From: Sagittula sp048553715
Lineage (GTDB): Bacteria > Pseudomonadota > Alphaproteobacteria > Rhodobacterales > Rhodobacteraceae
Reading direction: 5' to 3'
NCBI RefSeq assembly: GCF_048553715.1
Contig: NZ_JBLZNC010000006.1
Location: 186,001-250,000 of the forward strand
Length of the DNA: 64,000 nt
In this document: positions 33,433 through 41,760 of the stretch, piece by piece
How positions within the stretch are numbered: the stretch's first letter is position 1
How the letters are laid out: each line of letters starts with the position of its first letter
Notes under the pieces: generated by a model
Told to the model about the DNA's origin: nothing
Database searches by the model: none
What the model saw: the letters and a program-made list of their open reading frames with translations, nothing else
Translations under genes and position numbers: made by a program

Positions 33433-34344
33433 ATGCGGTTGGTTTTTATGGGCACGCCGGATTTCTCGGTTCCGGTGCTCGACGCGCTGGTCGAAGCGGG
33501 CCATGACATTGCGGCCGTCTATTGCCAGCCGCCGCGCCCGGCGGGCCGTGGCAAGAAAGAACGCCCAACCCCCGTTCATGCGCGGGCAGAGGCGCTGGGC
33601 ATGACCGTGCGCCACCCCAAATCCCTGAAATCCCCCGAGGCTCAGGCAGAGTTTGCCGCGCTTGATGCTGATGTGGCGGTGGTCGTGGCCTATGGTTTGA
33701 TCCTGCCGCAGGCCATTCTGGATGCGCCGACCCATGGCTGCCTGAATATCCATGCCTCGCTGTTGCCGCGCTGGCGGGGGGCCGCCCCCATTCACCGCGC
33801 CATCATGGCAGGGGACGATATGACCGGCATTTGCATCATGCAGATGGAGGCAGGACTTGACACTGGTCCGGTGCTGTTGCGTCACGCCACGCCGATCGCG
33901 CCGCAAGAGACCACCGGCCAGTTGCATGACCGGCTCAGCGCAATCGGCGCTGCCTCGATTGTCGAGGCGCTGGACCGCCTGCCCGATCTCACGGCGGTCA
34001 CGCAGCCGGAGGCAGGCGTGACCTACGCCTCCAAGATCGACAAGGCCGAGGCCGCCATCGACTGGACCCGCCCCGCCATCGAGGTGGTGCGCCAGATCAA
34101 CGGTCTGTCCCCCTTTCCCGGCGCCTGGACAACGGTGGACGGCGCACGGATCAAGCTTTTGGCTGCTGAGCCCGCCGAAGGGCAGGGGGATGCCGGTGTG
34201 GCTTTGGATGACAGCCTGCGGATTGCCTGCGGGCATGGGGCTTTGCGTGTCACTATGGCCCAGCGGGCCGGCAAGGCGGCGCAAGCGGCAGAGATCTTCT
34301 TGCGCGGGCAGAAAATCCCCGCTGGCACACCGCTTGGCGGCTGA
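33433..34344 (+). CDS. fmt: Methionyl-tRNA formyltransferase
   Basis: A 303-residue Fmt. 'MRLVFMGTPDFSVPVLDAL' at the N-terminus, the folate-site 'LNIHASLLPRWRGAAPIHRAI' (catalytic Asn-His-Asp set) and 'DTGPVLLR' are intact, and the C-terminal OB domain ends at 'RGQKIPAGTPLGG'. It formylates initiator Met-tRNA, the reaction undone by deformylase. The ATG at 33433 has a CAGGAG site. It lies 179 bases after the third deformylase gene. Confidence 0.97.
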   Translation: MRLVFMGTPDFSVPVLDALVEAGHDIAAVYCQPPRPAGRGKKERPTPVHARAEALGMTVRHPKSLKSPEAQAEFAALDADVAVVVAYGLILPQAILDAPTHGCLNIHASLLPRWRGAAPIHRAIMAGDDMTGICIMQMEAGLDTGPVLLRHATPIAPQETTGQLHDRLSAIGAASIVEALDRLPDLTAVTQPEAGVTYASKIDKAEAAIDWTRPAIEVVRQINGLSPFPGAWTTVDGARIKLLAAEPAEGQGDAGVALDDSLRIACGHGALRVTMAQRAGKAAQAAEIFLRGQKIPAGTPLGG

Positions 34345-34398
34345 CCCCTTGGCAGGGTAGGTGCGGCACGCCATATTGCCCCAAAAGGAGAGACCGCC

Positions 34399-34662
34399 AT
34401 GTTCCCAGTTCTGATCGGTACGGTCGTGATCGCCGGTATCGTCGGCTATGTGTCCGAGAAGTCGGGCTTTACCCGCAACGGCTATCTGCAATCGATCATC
34501 ATCTGCATCGGCGGGGCCTTTCTTTTCTATTTCGTCAAGCTGATGTTCGGCATCGGGTTCCGCACGCCGGCGTGGAACGCCATCGCGTCGTCGGTGGGGG
34601 CGCTTTTGATCGTGCCGACCCATTACCGCCCGTCGATGCGGCGCAAACGTCGCGATCGCTGA
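34399..34662 (+). CDS. Small membrane protein, unknown function
   Basis: An 87-residue protein with three hydrophobic segments and a basic tail 'HYRPSMRRKRRDR'. 'VSEKSGFTRNGYLQSIIICIGGAFLFY' resembles the GlsB/YeaQ (transglycosylase-associated) pattern only loosely. A GGAGA site precedes the ATG. It is followed five bases later by another small membrane protein gene. Confidence 0.7.
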   Translation: MFPVLIGTVVIAGIVGYVSEKSGFTRNGYLQSIIICIGGAFLFYFVKLMFGIGFRTPAWNAIASSVGALLIVPTHYRPSMRRKRRDR

Positions 34663-34667
34663 CGGGC

Positions 34668-34904
34668 ATGTCTATTGTCTTTCTTTTGATGATTGGTGCT
34701 GCGGCAGGGTTTATCGCCACGCGGATTATGGGTGTGGATACGGGGCTGTTCACCACCATCGCCATCGGGGTGCTGGGTGCCTTGCTGGGCGGTCTGGTGC
34801 TGCGGTTTTTGTTGATGCTGACGGGGCTTGCTGCGGGTTTGGTGGGCGCCGTTCTGGGGGCCATCGTGCTGATCGGGCTTTGGCATTTGGGCACCCGCCG
34901 CTAG
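34668..34904 (+). CDS. Small GlsB/YeaQ-like membrane protein
   Basis: A 78-residue protein that is almost wholly hydrophobic: two or three helices with glycine-rich turns ('IGAAAGFIATRIMGV', 'IGVLGALLGGLVLRFLL'). The pattern fits GlsB/YeaQ/YmgE-type stress-response membrane proteins. The ATG at 34668 is used because upstream in-frame residues overlap the previous gene. The two small membrane genes probably form one unit after fmt. Confidence 0.68.
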   Translation: MSIVFLLMIGAAAGFIATRIMGVDTGLFTTIAIGVLGALLGGLVLRFLLMLTGLAAGLVGAVLGAIVLIGLWHLGTRR

Positions 34905-35000
34905 GGGCCATGTGCGGCCGCGCACCAATCCTATGCACCTGCGGGTCTGTGTCTTTGCGCGCGGGTGGCCTAGCTTCTGGCCAAAGATCAGGAGAACGAC

Positions 35001-35990
35001 ATGGGCGAATTGCGCAACGGCGAATGGCACAGCGGCTGGTATGATACCAAATCCACCGGCGGGGAATTCAAGCGCAGCAGGCAAAGCTGGCGCAACTGGA
35101 TCACGGCGGATGGCAGCGCTGGCCCCTCGGGCGAGGGCGGGTTCAAGGCCGAGGCCGATAGGTACCACCTTTATGTCTCGTACGCCTGCCCGTGGGCGCA
35201 TCGCGCCTTGGTGTTTCGCGCAATCAAGGGGCTGACGGATCTGATTTCCGTCGATGTGGTCCACCCTGATATGCTGGGCGATGGCTGGAGCTTTGACACC
35301 GGCTTTGCGGGGGCGACGGGCGACCGCCTGTTCGGCAAACCGTTCTTGCGCGACATCTACACCACCGCCGATCCGCAGGCCTCGGGGAAGGTGACGGTAC
35401 CTGTGTTGTGGGACAAGCAGCGTAACACCATCGTGTCGAACGAATCCTCCGAGATTATCCGGATGTTCAATTCGGCCTTTGACGGGATCACCGGCAACAC
35501 TGACGACTATTGGCCAGAGGACCTGCGCGAGGCGATCGCGCCGGTCAATGACCGGATTTACGACACGGTGAACAACGGCGTCTACAAGGCCGGTTTTGCG
35601 ACATCGCAGGCGGCTTATGACCGCGCGGTGACCCCGCTGTTCGAGACGCTGGATTGGCTCGAAGAGCGCCTGAGTGACAATCGTTACCTGATGGGGGATC
35701 GCCTGACAGAAGCGGACTGGCGGCTGTTTACCACCTTGATCCGGTTCGACGCGGTGTATCACGGTCATTTCAAATGCAACCGTGCGCGTATCGTGGATTA
35801 CCCCAATCTGTGGGGCTACACGCGAGAGTTGTATCAGGTCCCCGGCGCGGCCGACACGGTGTTCATGGATCACATCATGCGCCACTACCACTACAGCCAC
35901 GAAACGGTGAACCCGCATCGCATCGTGCCAATCGGGCCCGAACTGGATCTGTCGGCCCCGCATGGGCGCGACCGCTTGTCATCCCGGTGA
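35001..35990 (+). CDS. yqjG: Glutathionyl-hydroquinone reductase (YqjG/ECM4 type)
   Basis: A 329-residue Xi-class glutathione transferase. The catalytic Cys63 lies in 'LYVSYACPWAHRALVFRAI', and 'HPDMLGDGWSF', 'VTVPVLWDKQRNTIVSNESSEI' and 'LTEADWRLFTTLIRFDAVYHGHFK' are typical. These enzymes reduce glutathionyl-hydroquinones. An AGGAG site precedes the ATG. Confidence 0.93.
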   Translation: MGELRNGEWHSGWYDTKSTGGEFKRSRQSWRNWITADGSAGPSGEGGFKAEADRYHLYVSYACPWAHRALVFRAIKGLTDLISVDVVHPDMLGDGWSFDTGFAGATGDRLFGKPFLRDIYTTADPQASGKVTVPVLWDKQRNTIVSNESSEIIRMFNSAFDGITGNTDDYWPEDLREAIAPVNDRIYDTVNNGVYKAGFATSQAAYDRAVTPLFETLDWLEERLSDNRYLMGDRLTEADWRLFTTLIRFDAVYHGHFKCNRARIVDYPNLWGYTRELYQVPGAADTVFMDHIMRHYHYSHETVNPHRIVPIGPELDLSAPHGRDRLSSR

Positions 35991-36005
35991 CGCGCCGAAG
36001 CGCGC

Positions 36006-36362
36006 TCAGGCCGCGTAATGTTCCGCCAGTGCGACGATATCGTCGGGGGCGGAATCGCGGTGCAGATGCGCGCAGGCGTTCGGGTAGAGGTTAAAGATCG
36101 ACCCGTCAGAAAAGAAGGTCGAGGCGGTGGCAAAGATCACACGCGCCTCGGGCTGACGCAGCTGGACCATGTCGCAGACCGACAGAACGCTTTGTCCGTC
36201 GATGACGATATCGGTGATGACAACATTGAAGGTGGTCGTCTCGATGGCCCGCAAGGCGTCCTCCTCGGAATGCGCGGTGCAGACCTCGAACCCTTTGCGT
36301 TGCAGATGCTGGGCCCATAGCGCGGCCAAGGGGCGTCGCCCCTGTACGATGAGAATTGGCAA
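36006..36362 (-). CDS. Stand-alone receiver-like protein with degenerate pocket
   Basis: A single CheY-like receiver domain without an output domain. I chose the TTG at 36362: a strong GGAGGGG site sits five bases before it and the phospho-acceptor then becomes Asp51 ('VVITDIVIDG'), as in normal receivers. An ATG at 36467 would add 35 residues with no receiver resemblance and no good ribosome site. The acidic pair after the first strand is missing ('ILIVQGRRPL') and the conserved Lys is absent ('AHLHRDSAP'), so normal phosphorylation is doubtful. It is convergent with the reductase gene. Confidence 0.7.
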   Translation of the reverse strand: MPILIVQGRRPLAALWAQHLQRKGFEVCTAHSEEDALRAIETTTFNVVITDIVIDGQSVLSVCDMVQLRQPEARVIFATASTFFSDGSIFNLYPNACAHLHRDSAPDDIVALAEHYAA

Positions 36363-36604
36363 TTGCCCCTCCGCGAGTGAAACGGTTCCCCAACCTTGGT
36401 TACAGAATAGCTTTACCAGCCCTAATGAATCGTTAATTTTGCAAAGCGCCGACGGGTGGTTTGGCAAACATACGGGTAGGAATCATCTATTCCGGCGGAT
36501 AGATGCCGATAGCAGGCTGCTGTGCGACGATCACCACTCCGGTTGAAGCCCTCTGGCGGTTTGATACTTTGACCCGACCCACGACTTAAACTGGAGCTTG
36601 CCCC

Positions 36605-37795
36605 ATGCGCCCATCTGTATCCTTGCTCGGCGCTGCCGCGTTATTTGCCTGTCTCGGCGGGGCCGCACAGGCGCAGCAGGTAACATGTGGCGGGGATTTC
36701 AACGCCTTTGTCGCCGACCTGAAAGCCGACGCTGTGGCCCAAGGGTTTGAGCCAGCCACCGCCGCGCGGTTTTTCGAGGGGGTGCAGATCGATCCGACGG
36801 TGCTGCGCGCGGATCGGCGGCAGGGCATCTTTCAGGATCCGTTCATCACGTTTTCACGCAAGCTGATTTCGCAGAATCGGTTCGACAAGGGGCTGCAGAT
36901 GAAACAGCGCCATGCCGATACCTTTGCACGGATTGAAGGGGACTACGGGATTGCACCGGGGGTGTTGCTGGCCTTCTGGGCGTTCGAGACCGACTACGGC
37001 AGCTTTCAGGGCGATTTCAACACGCTGAATGCTTTGGTGACGCTGTCCCATGACTGCCGCCGCCCCGAACTGTTCCGCCCGCAGATATTTGCCGCGCTGC
37101 AACTGTTTGCGCAGGGGGATTTTGACCCGATGACCACAACCGGCGCATGGGCCGGTGAGATCGGTATGGTGCAGATGCTGCCCAAGGACATTCTGGAAAA
37201 CGGTGTCGACGGGGATGGCGACGGGCATGTCTCGCTCAAGACCTCTGCGGCGGATGCGCTGATGTCAGGGGCCAAGATGCTGTCCCATCTCGGCTGGCGC
37301 GCGAACGAGCCTTGGCTGCAGGAGGTGGTCCTTCCGCAGGATATGGACTGGTTCGAAACGGGGCTGCACGTCACCAAACCCGTGGCCGAATGGGCGCAGC
37401 TTGGTCTGCGCGCACGCACCGGCTCACTTGCGGATGGCGCGCTGGAGGCGTCGGTGATCCTGCCGCAGGGACGTCACGGGCCGGCTTTTATCGCCTATCC
37501 CAACTTCAGCGTTTATTTCGAATGGAACCAGAGCTTTACCTACGTGCTGACCGCCGCCTATTTCGGCACACGCCTGCAAGGCGCGCCGATCTATGACGCG
37601 GGCGCGCCGGATGCGGGTCTAAGCGGTGACCAGATGAAACGCCTGCAGCAAAAGCTGCAGGAGCGTGGCTATGATGTGGGCGATATCGACGGCATTCTGG
37701 GCGCGGGCACGCGGGATGCGGTGCGCCATGCCCAACGCGCGCTTGGTCTGCCTGCGGATGCCTGGCCCACGCCGGATCTGCTGAACCGGCTTTAA
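36605..37795 (+). CDS. Lytic murein transglycosylase (MltB family) with peptidoglycan-binding domain
   Basis: A 396-residue exported enzyme with a signal peptide (residues 1-23, ending AQA). The catalytic Glu128 is in 'LLAFWAFETDYGSFQGDFNTLNAL', and 'AGEIGMVQMLPKDIL' is the second MltB landmark. A C-terminal peptidoglycan-binding domain (about 335-396) has 'MKRLQQKLQERGYDVGDIDGILGAGTRDAVRHAQ'-type sequence. It cleaves glycan strands to 1,6-anhydro products. There is no lipobox, so it is likely soluble in the periplasm. Confidence 0.93.
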   Translation: MRPSVSLLGAAALFACLGGAAQAQQVTCGGDFNAFVADLKADAVAQGFEPATAARFFEGVQIDPTVLRADRRQGIFQDPFITFSRKLISQNRFDKGLQMKQRHADTFARIEGDYGIAPGVLLAFWAFETDYGSFQGDFNTLNALVTLSHDCRRPELFRPQIFAALQLFAQGDFDPMTTTGAWAGEIGMVQMLPKDILENGVDGDGDGHVSLKTSAADALMSGAKMLSHLGWRANEPWLQEVVLPQDMDWFETGLHVTKPVAEWAQLGLRARTGSLADGALEASVILPQGRHGPAFIAYPNFSVYFEWNQSFTYVLTAAYFGTRLQGAPIYDAGAPDAGLSGDQMKRLQQKLQERGYDVGDIDGILGAGTRDAVRHAQRALGLPADAWPTPDLLNRL

Positions 37796-37798
37796 GGT

Positions 37799-38443
37799 CT
37801 AGTCGGCTCCGGTCGGCAGGATCTCTGCCTCCGGCTGGACATAGGCGACCGAGCCCAGCGTTTTGTTCGGCCCCCAGTTGCGCAGCTTCAGATCGCCGTC
37901 CGCGATGTACAGGTCCTTGATCGCATAGGTGGTTTCGCCGTCCGGACCGGCGAGGACCATCACCGGCCCCTTGTTGGTGTTGCGCGTCCAGACCAGCGGA
38001 TCATGCCCCGAGATATCGTCGATGATCGCGCGCACATCGTCAGGATCGGTCACGCGGTCCACCTTGAGGTAGCACAGTCCCTCGTAGCTGCCCGCGGCGG
38101 CAAAGGTCACCGCGCCCACGGCCAATGTCACAGGGGCGGTCACCACGGCCACCACGCCGGAGGCCAGCCCGCCTGCGCCACCTGCGCCTGCAGCCGCGCC
38201 CGAAAGGGTGCTGGCCGCGCCGGTGACAAAGCTGACCCCCTGTTCGGGATGGGTCAGCATGTAGTTGCCCACGGCCTTTGCCCCGGTCTTGGCCAGATCG
38301 CCCGTGCCGCTGAGCTTATCAGCGGCGGCCCCGGCCAGACGCGAGGGCTTGTAGGCGCAAATCCCCGTCTCTTGTTGGGCGTGAGAAGGCAGGGCAGTCA
38401 GACAGGCCAGCAGGGCGGGCCCGATAGCGACAAGGCGGGGCAT
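37799..38443 (-). CDS. Exported protein of unknown function
   Basis: A 214-residue protein with a signal peptide (residues 1-22, ending SHA). The middle (about 65-115) is a Gly/Ala-rich hydrophobic segment that could insert into a membrane. The C-terminal part ('VMVLAGPDGETTYAIKDLYIADGDLKL') looks beta-rich. I recognise no family. It ends three bases from the convergent MltB gene. Confidence 0.65.
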   Translation of the reverse strand: MPRLVAIGPALLACLTALPSHAQQETGICAYKPSRLAGAAADKLSGTGDLAKTGAKAVGNYMLTHPEQGVSFVTGAASTLSGAAAGAGGAGGLASGVVAVVTAPVTLAVGAVTFAAAGSYEGLCYLKVDRVTDPDDVRAIIDDISGHDPLVWTRNTNKGPVMVLAGPDGETTYAIKDLYIADGDLKLRNWGPNKTLGSVAYVQPEAEILPTGAD

Positions 38444-38544
38444 GGAAGTCTCCGTTCAGCGATGCCGAACATAGGTAACACGTCGCATGGGCCGGACAAA
38501 CGGCGCGTTTGCGCCATTGGCAAAGCTCCGCCAAGGCACGGATC

Positions 38545-40239
38545 TCAGGGGATGATTTCGAATTTCGTTACATCCACCATGCCCCGGTCTGTGATCTTGA
38601 GCGCGGGGATCACCGGCAGGGCCAGAAACGCGAGTTGCAAGAACGGCTCTTCAAGCGTGACACCAAGGGAGGCCGCCGCAGACCGCAGGGTTTCCAGCGT
38701 ATCGCGCACGGTTTCAAACGGGTCGAGCGACATCAGACCGGCCACCGGCAGCGGCAACTCGGCCAGAATGGCACCGTCACGCACGACGACAAAGCCGCCC
38801 TCGATCTCGCCCAGCCGGTTCGCGGCCAGCGCCATGTCGTCATAAGACGCGCCCACGCAGGCGATGTTGTGGTGGTCATGGCACACGGTCGACGCGATGG
38901 CCCCGGCTTGCAGGCCAAAGCCGCGCACAAATCCGGTGGCGATATTGCCGTTTTTGCCGTGGCGTTCGATGACCGCAATGCGGATCAGATCGCGGGTCAG
39001 ATCGGGGCGTTTGTCGCCGTCGATGATGGCAATATCCTCGTGTAGGTGGTCTGTGAGGATCTGACCCTCGCGGATGCCGATGACATCGGTGGCGGTCTGG
39101 TTGCCGCGATGGCGGAAATCCGTGGCGGTAACAGTAGGCGCCTTGACCGACCCACGGCCCACAGGGTCGATCTGGCTGCGCGCGGCAAAGCTTTGATCGT
39201 TGACCACCACGCCACCGGCCAGAACGACCTGCGCATCACAGGCCTCCAGCGTGCGGATCGCGACGATATCGGCGCGTTTGCCCGGCGCAATCTGGCCACG
39301 GTCTTTCAGGCCAAAGGCCTCGGCGGCGGACAAGGAGGCCGCGCGATAAGCCGCCAGCGGCGAGGTGCCCAGCCGGATCAACTCGCGGATCATGTAGTCG
39401 AGATGACCGTGTTCCCCGATGTCCAGCGGATTGCGGTCATCGGTGCACAGGCACATGTAGGGCGATGTCGTGTCCGTCAGCAGCGGTTGCAGCGCATGCA
39501 GATCCTTGGACACCGACCCCTCGCGGATCAGAACGCGCATCCCCTTGCGCAGCTTTTCCAGCGCCTCGGGGGCAGAGGTCGCCTCGTGTTCGGTGCGGAT
39601 ACCGGCGGCGACATAGGCATTGAGGTCCTTGCCCGACAGCAGGGGGCAATGGCCGTCGATGTGGCCGCCCTCGAACAGCGCCAGCTTGTCCATGCAGGCA
39701 GGATCACGGTGGATCACGCCCGGGTAGTTCATGAATTCCGCCAGACCCAGCCCCGAAGGATGCCCCATCAGACCGGCAATATCGGCGGCGTCGAGCGTGG
39801 CCCCTGCCGTTTCCATATGGGTGGAGGGCACGCAGGAGGACAGCTGCACCTTTATGTCCATCAAAGTATGCGCGCTGGCCTGTTGAAAATAGCGCACGCC
39901 GGCGGTGCCGATCACATTGGCGATTTCATGCGGGTCACAGATGGCCGTGGTCACCCCGCGCGGGGTGACACAGCGGTCGAATTCAAAGGGGGTGACCAGC
40001 GAGGATTCGATATGCAGATGCGTATCGATAAAACCGGGCACAAGGATCAGCCCGCTGACATCGATGATCTCGTGGCCATCGTAATGGTCCATGATGCCGA
40101 CGATGGTGTCGCCACAAATGGCCACATCCCCGTCCAGCAGGCTGCCGGTCATCAGGTCAAAGATCCGCCCCCCGCGCAGCACCTTGTCTGCGGGTTGGTC
40201 GCCCTTGCCCTGTGCAATGCGGGTGTCGAGAGTGCTCAT
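38545..40239 (-). CDS. ade: Adenine deaminase
   Basis: A 564-residue amidohydrolase of the adenine deaminase family. 'LVPGFIDTHLHIESSLVTP' gives the first metal-site motif, 'GHIDGHCPLLSGKDLNAY' the His ligands, 'LCTDDRNPLDI' the Asp, and 'TVCHDHHNIACVGAS' belongs to the C-terminal domain special to Ade. It converts adenine to hypoxanthine and ammonia. The ATG at 40239 has an AAAGG site; an upstream frame to 40383 lies in the preceding gene. It is the last gene of the run SDR, hydratase-like, ade. Confidence 0.94.
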   Translation of the reverse strand: MSTLDTRIAQGKGDQPADKVLRGGRIFDLMTGSLLDGDVAICGDTIVGIMDHYDGHEIIDVSGLILVPGFIDTHLHIESSLVTPFEFDRCVTPRGVTTAICDPHEIANVIGTAGVRYFQQASAHTLMDIKVQLSSCVPSTHMETAGATLDAADIAGLMGHPSGLGLAEFMNYPGVIHRDPACMDKLALFEGGHIDGHCPLLSGKDLNAYVAAGIRTEHEATSAPEALEKLRKGMRVLIREGSVSKDLHALQPLLTDTTSPYMCLCTDDRNPLDIGEHGHLDYMIRELIRLGTSPLAAYRAASLSAAEAFGLKDRGQIAPGKRADIVAIRTLEACDAQVVLAGGVVVNDQSFAARSQIDPVGRGSVKAPTVTATDFRHRGNQTATDVIGIREGQILTDHLHEDIAIIDGDKRPDLTRDLIRIAVIERHGKNGNIATGFVRGFGLQAGAIASTVCHDHHNIACVGASYDDMALAANRLGEIEGGFVVVRDGAILAELPLPVAGLMSLDPFETVRDTLETLRSAAASLGVTLEEPFLQLAFLALPVIPALKITDRGMVDVTKFEIIP

Positions 40240-40250
40240 GGCGGGGCCTT

Positions 40251-40868
40251 TCAGATAGTCGCGGCTGGGCCGATCATGGATTTGATGGCGCGGGCATGGG
40301 CCGGGCTGGCGGCCAGTGTGTCGGTGGACAGGCTGTGCGCCTCGGTGACGGGGTCGTCGCAGATGCGGTCGATCAGCCCCCAAGTCAAGGCCTCTTCGAC
40401 CATGATCTTGGCCCCGCCCATCAGGATCATCTTGGCGCGCGAAGCACCCGCGATGGCCGCAAGACGCACCGGATCCGACGGTTGCGGCAAAAAGCCGAGC
40501 TTCATAACGGGGTAGAACATCTTGGCCCCCGGAACAGACAGCCGCAGGTCACAGGCGAGGACCATGCCCATGGCCCCGCCCGCGACAGTGCCATTGAGCG
40601 CGCAGATCGTGAGGCCGGGGTGGCGGGCAATCGCGCCCGACAGCCGCTCCCACAGATCCGATGTGGCCAGTCCGGCCTTGGCCGCGTCCAGATCGGCACC
40701 GGCGGAAAACACGCGGCCCGTGCCTGTCAGAACCAGAACGCGGGCCTCTGCCGCGTCCTCGACAATAGTGCAGAGCTGTTCCAGCATCTGGGGCGTCAGG
40801 GCATTGGCCTTGTCCGGGCGGTCCAGCGTGATGGTCCAGATGCCGTCTGCGCGCTCCAGCTGGATCAT
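40251..40868 (-). CDS. Enoyl-CoA hydratase/isomerase family protein, short form
   Basis: A 205-residue crotonase-fold protein, about 50 residues shorter than usual. The CoA-binding 'GRVFSAGADLDAAKAG' and oxyanion-hole 'NGTVAGGAMGMVLACDLRL' are kept. The position of the first catalytic Glu ('FGxPE' in hydratases) reads 'FYPVMKLGF', so classical hydration is doubtful; another crotonase reaction is possible. The start overlaps the SDR stop (ATGA). Confidence 0.85.
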   Translation of the reverse strand: MIQLERADGIWTITLDRPDKANALTPQMLEQLCTIVEDAAEARVLVLTGTGRVFSAGADLDAAKAGLATSDLWERLSGAIARHPGLTICALNGTVAGGAMGMVLACDLRLSVPGAKMFYPVMKLGFLPQPSDPVRLAAIAGASRAKMILMGGAKIMVEEALTWGLIDRICDDPVTEAHSLSTDTLAASPAHARAIKSMIGPAATI

Positions 40869-41614
40869 GCGACGCCGACCTTGGCTCGGATGTCGGGATC
40901 GCGCAGCGAGATTTCGTCGCCCAGATATCCGTCCGCCTGTGCGCCGCACATCCACACCAATGTGCGCGCGACCCATTCGGGGGGGATGTGATCGGACCAG
41001 TCAAGCTGGCTGACGGGGTTCACGCCCGAGGCCTTGATCTCGCGCTGCATCTGGGTGGCGACGGTGCCCGGCGACAGCGACAGCGCGCGGATGCCTTTGT
41101 CGCCGTATTCCTTATGCGCCATCTTGGTCAGCATCAGTGCGCCCGCTTTGGACGAACAGTAGTGGGACCATGCCTCGACCGGGCCATGGGCCGCGCCCGA
41201 TCCGATGGTCAGCATGGTGCCGCCGCCCTGTTGCAGCATCACCGGAAGCGCCGCGCGCATGCCGTGGAACACCCCCTTCAGGTTGATGTCGATCACAGTG
41301 CCCCATGCGTCCGGGTCCGCCTCTGCCAGATGGGCGATGGGTTCGATCACCCCTGCATTGTTGACCATGATGTCCAACCGCCCATGGGCAGTGACGCAAT
41401 TGGCGATGGCCTGTTCGACCTCCCAGTAGCGGGAAATGTCACAGGGGATGGCCACGGCGTTCGGACCGATTTCACCAGCAAGATCGGCAATCGCATCGGC
41501 GCCGCGTGCGACCAGCGCCACCTTTGCGCCTGCTGCCGCAAAAGCCCGTGCCGCATCCGCGCCGATGCCACGGCTAGCCCCGGTGATGAGCGCCACTTTG
41601 CCTGTCAGATCCAT
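40865..41614 (-). CDS. Short-chain dehydrogenase/reductase
   Basis: A 249-residue SDR. The NAD(P) site is 'ALITGASRGIGADAA' (about residues 8-22), 'NNAGVI' follows, and the catalytic set is Ser ('TIGSGAAHG') with Tyr-X3-Lys ('SHYCSSKAG'). The substrate is unknown; the operon with a crotonase-like gene suggests acyl or small-molecule metabolism. The ATG at 41614 has a GAGG site. ATGs further upstream lie in an untranslated leader. Confidence 0.9.
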   Translation of the reverse strand: MDLTGKVALITGASRGIGADAARAFAAAGAKVALVARGADAIADLAGEIGPNAVAIPCDISRYWEVEQAIANCVTAHGRLDIMVNNAGVIEPIAHLAEADPDAWGTVIDINLKGVFHGMRAALPVMLQQGGGTMLTIGSGAAHGPVEAWSHYCSSKAGALMLTKMAHKEYGDKGIRALSLSPGTVATQMQREIKASGVNPVSQLDWSDHIPPEWVARTLVWMCGAQADGYLGDEISLRDPDIRAKVGVA

Positions 41615-41760
41615 ATCTTGCCTCATCCTTGCGTGTCCTGTGCTGTCGTGAAAAACTGGTAAAGACATCAAGGTCCGGAATCCAGTCCCTTGACCCAAGG
41701 AGCGCTCCAGCAAACACTGCGGCACAGGATTTCAGACACATATATCAAGAGGCATATTTC

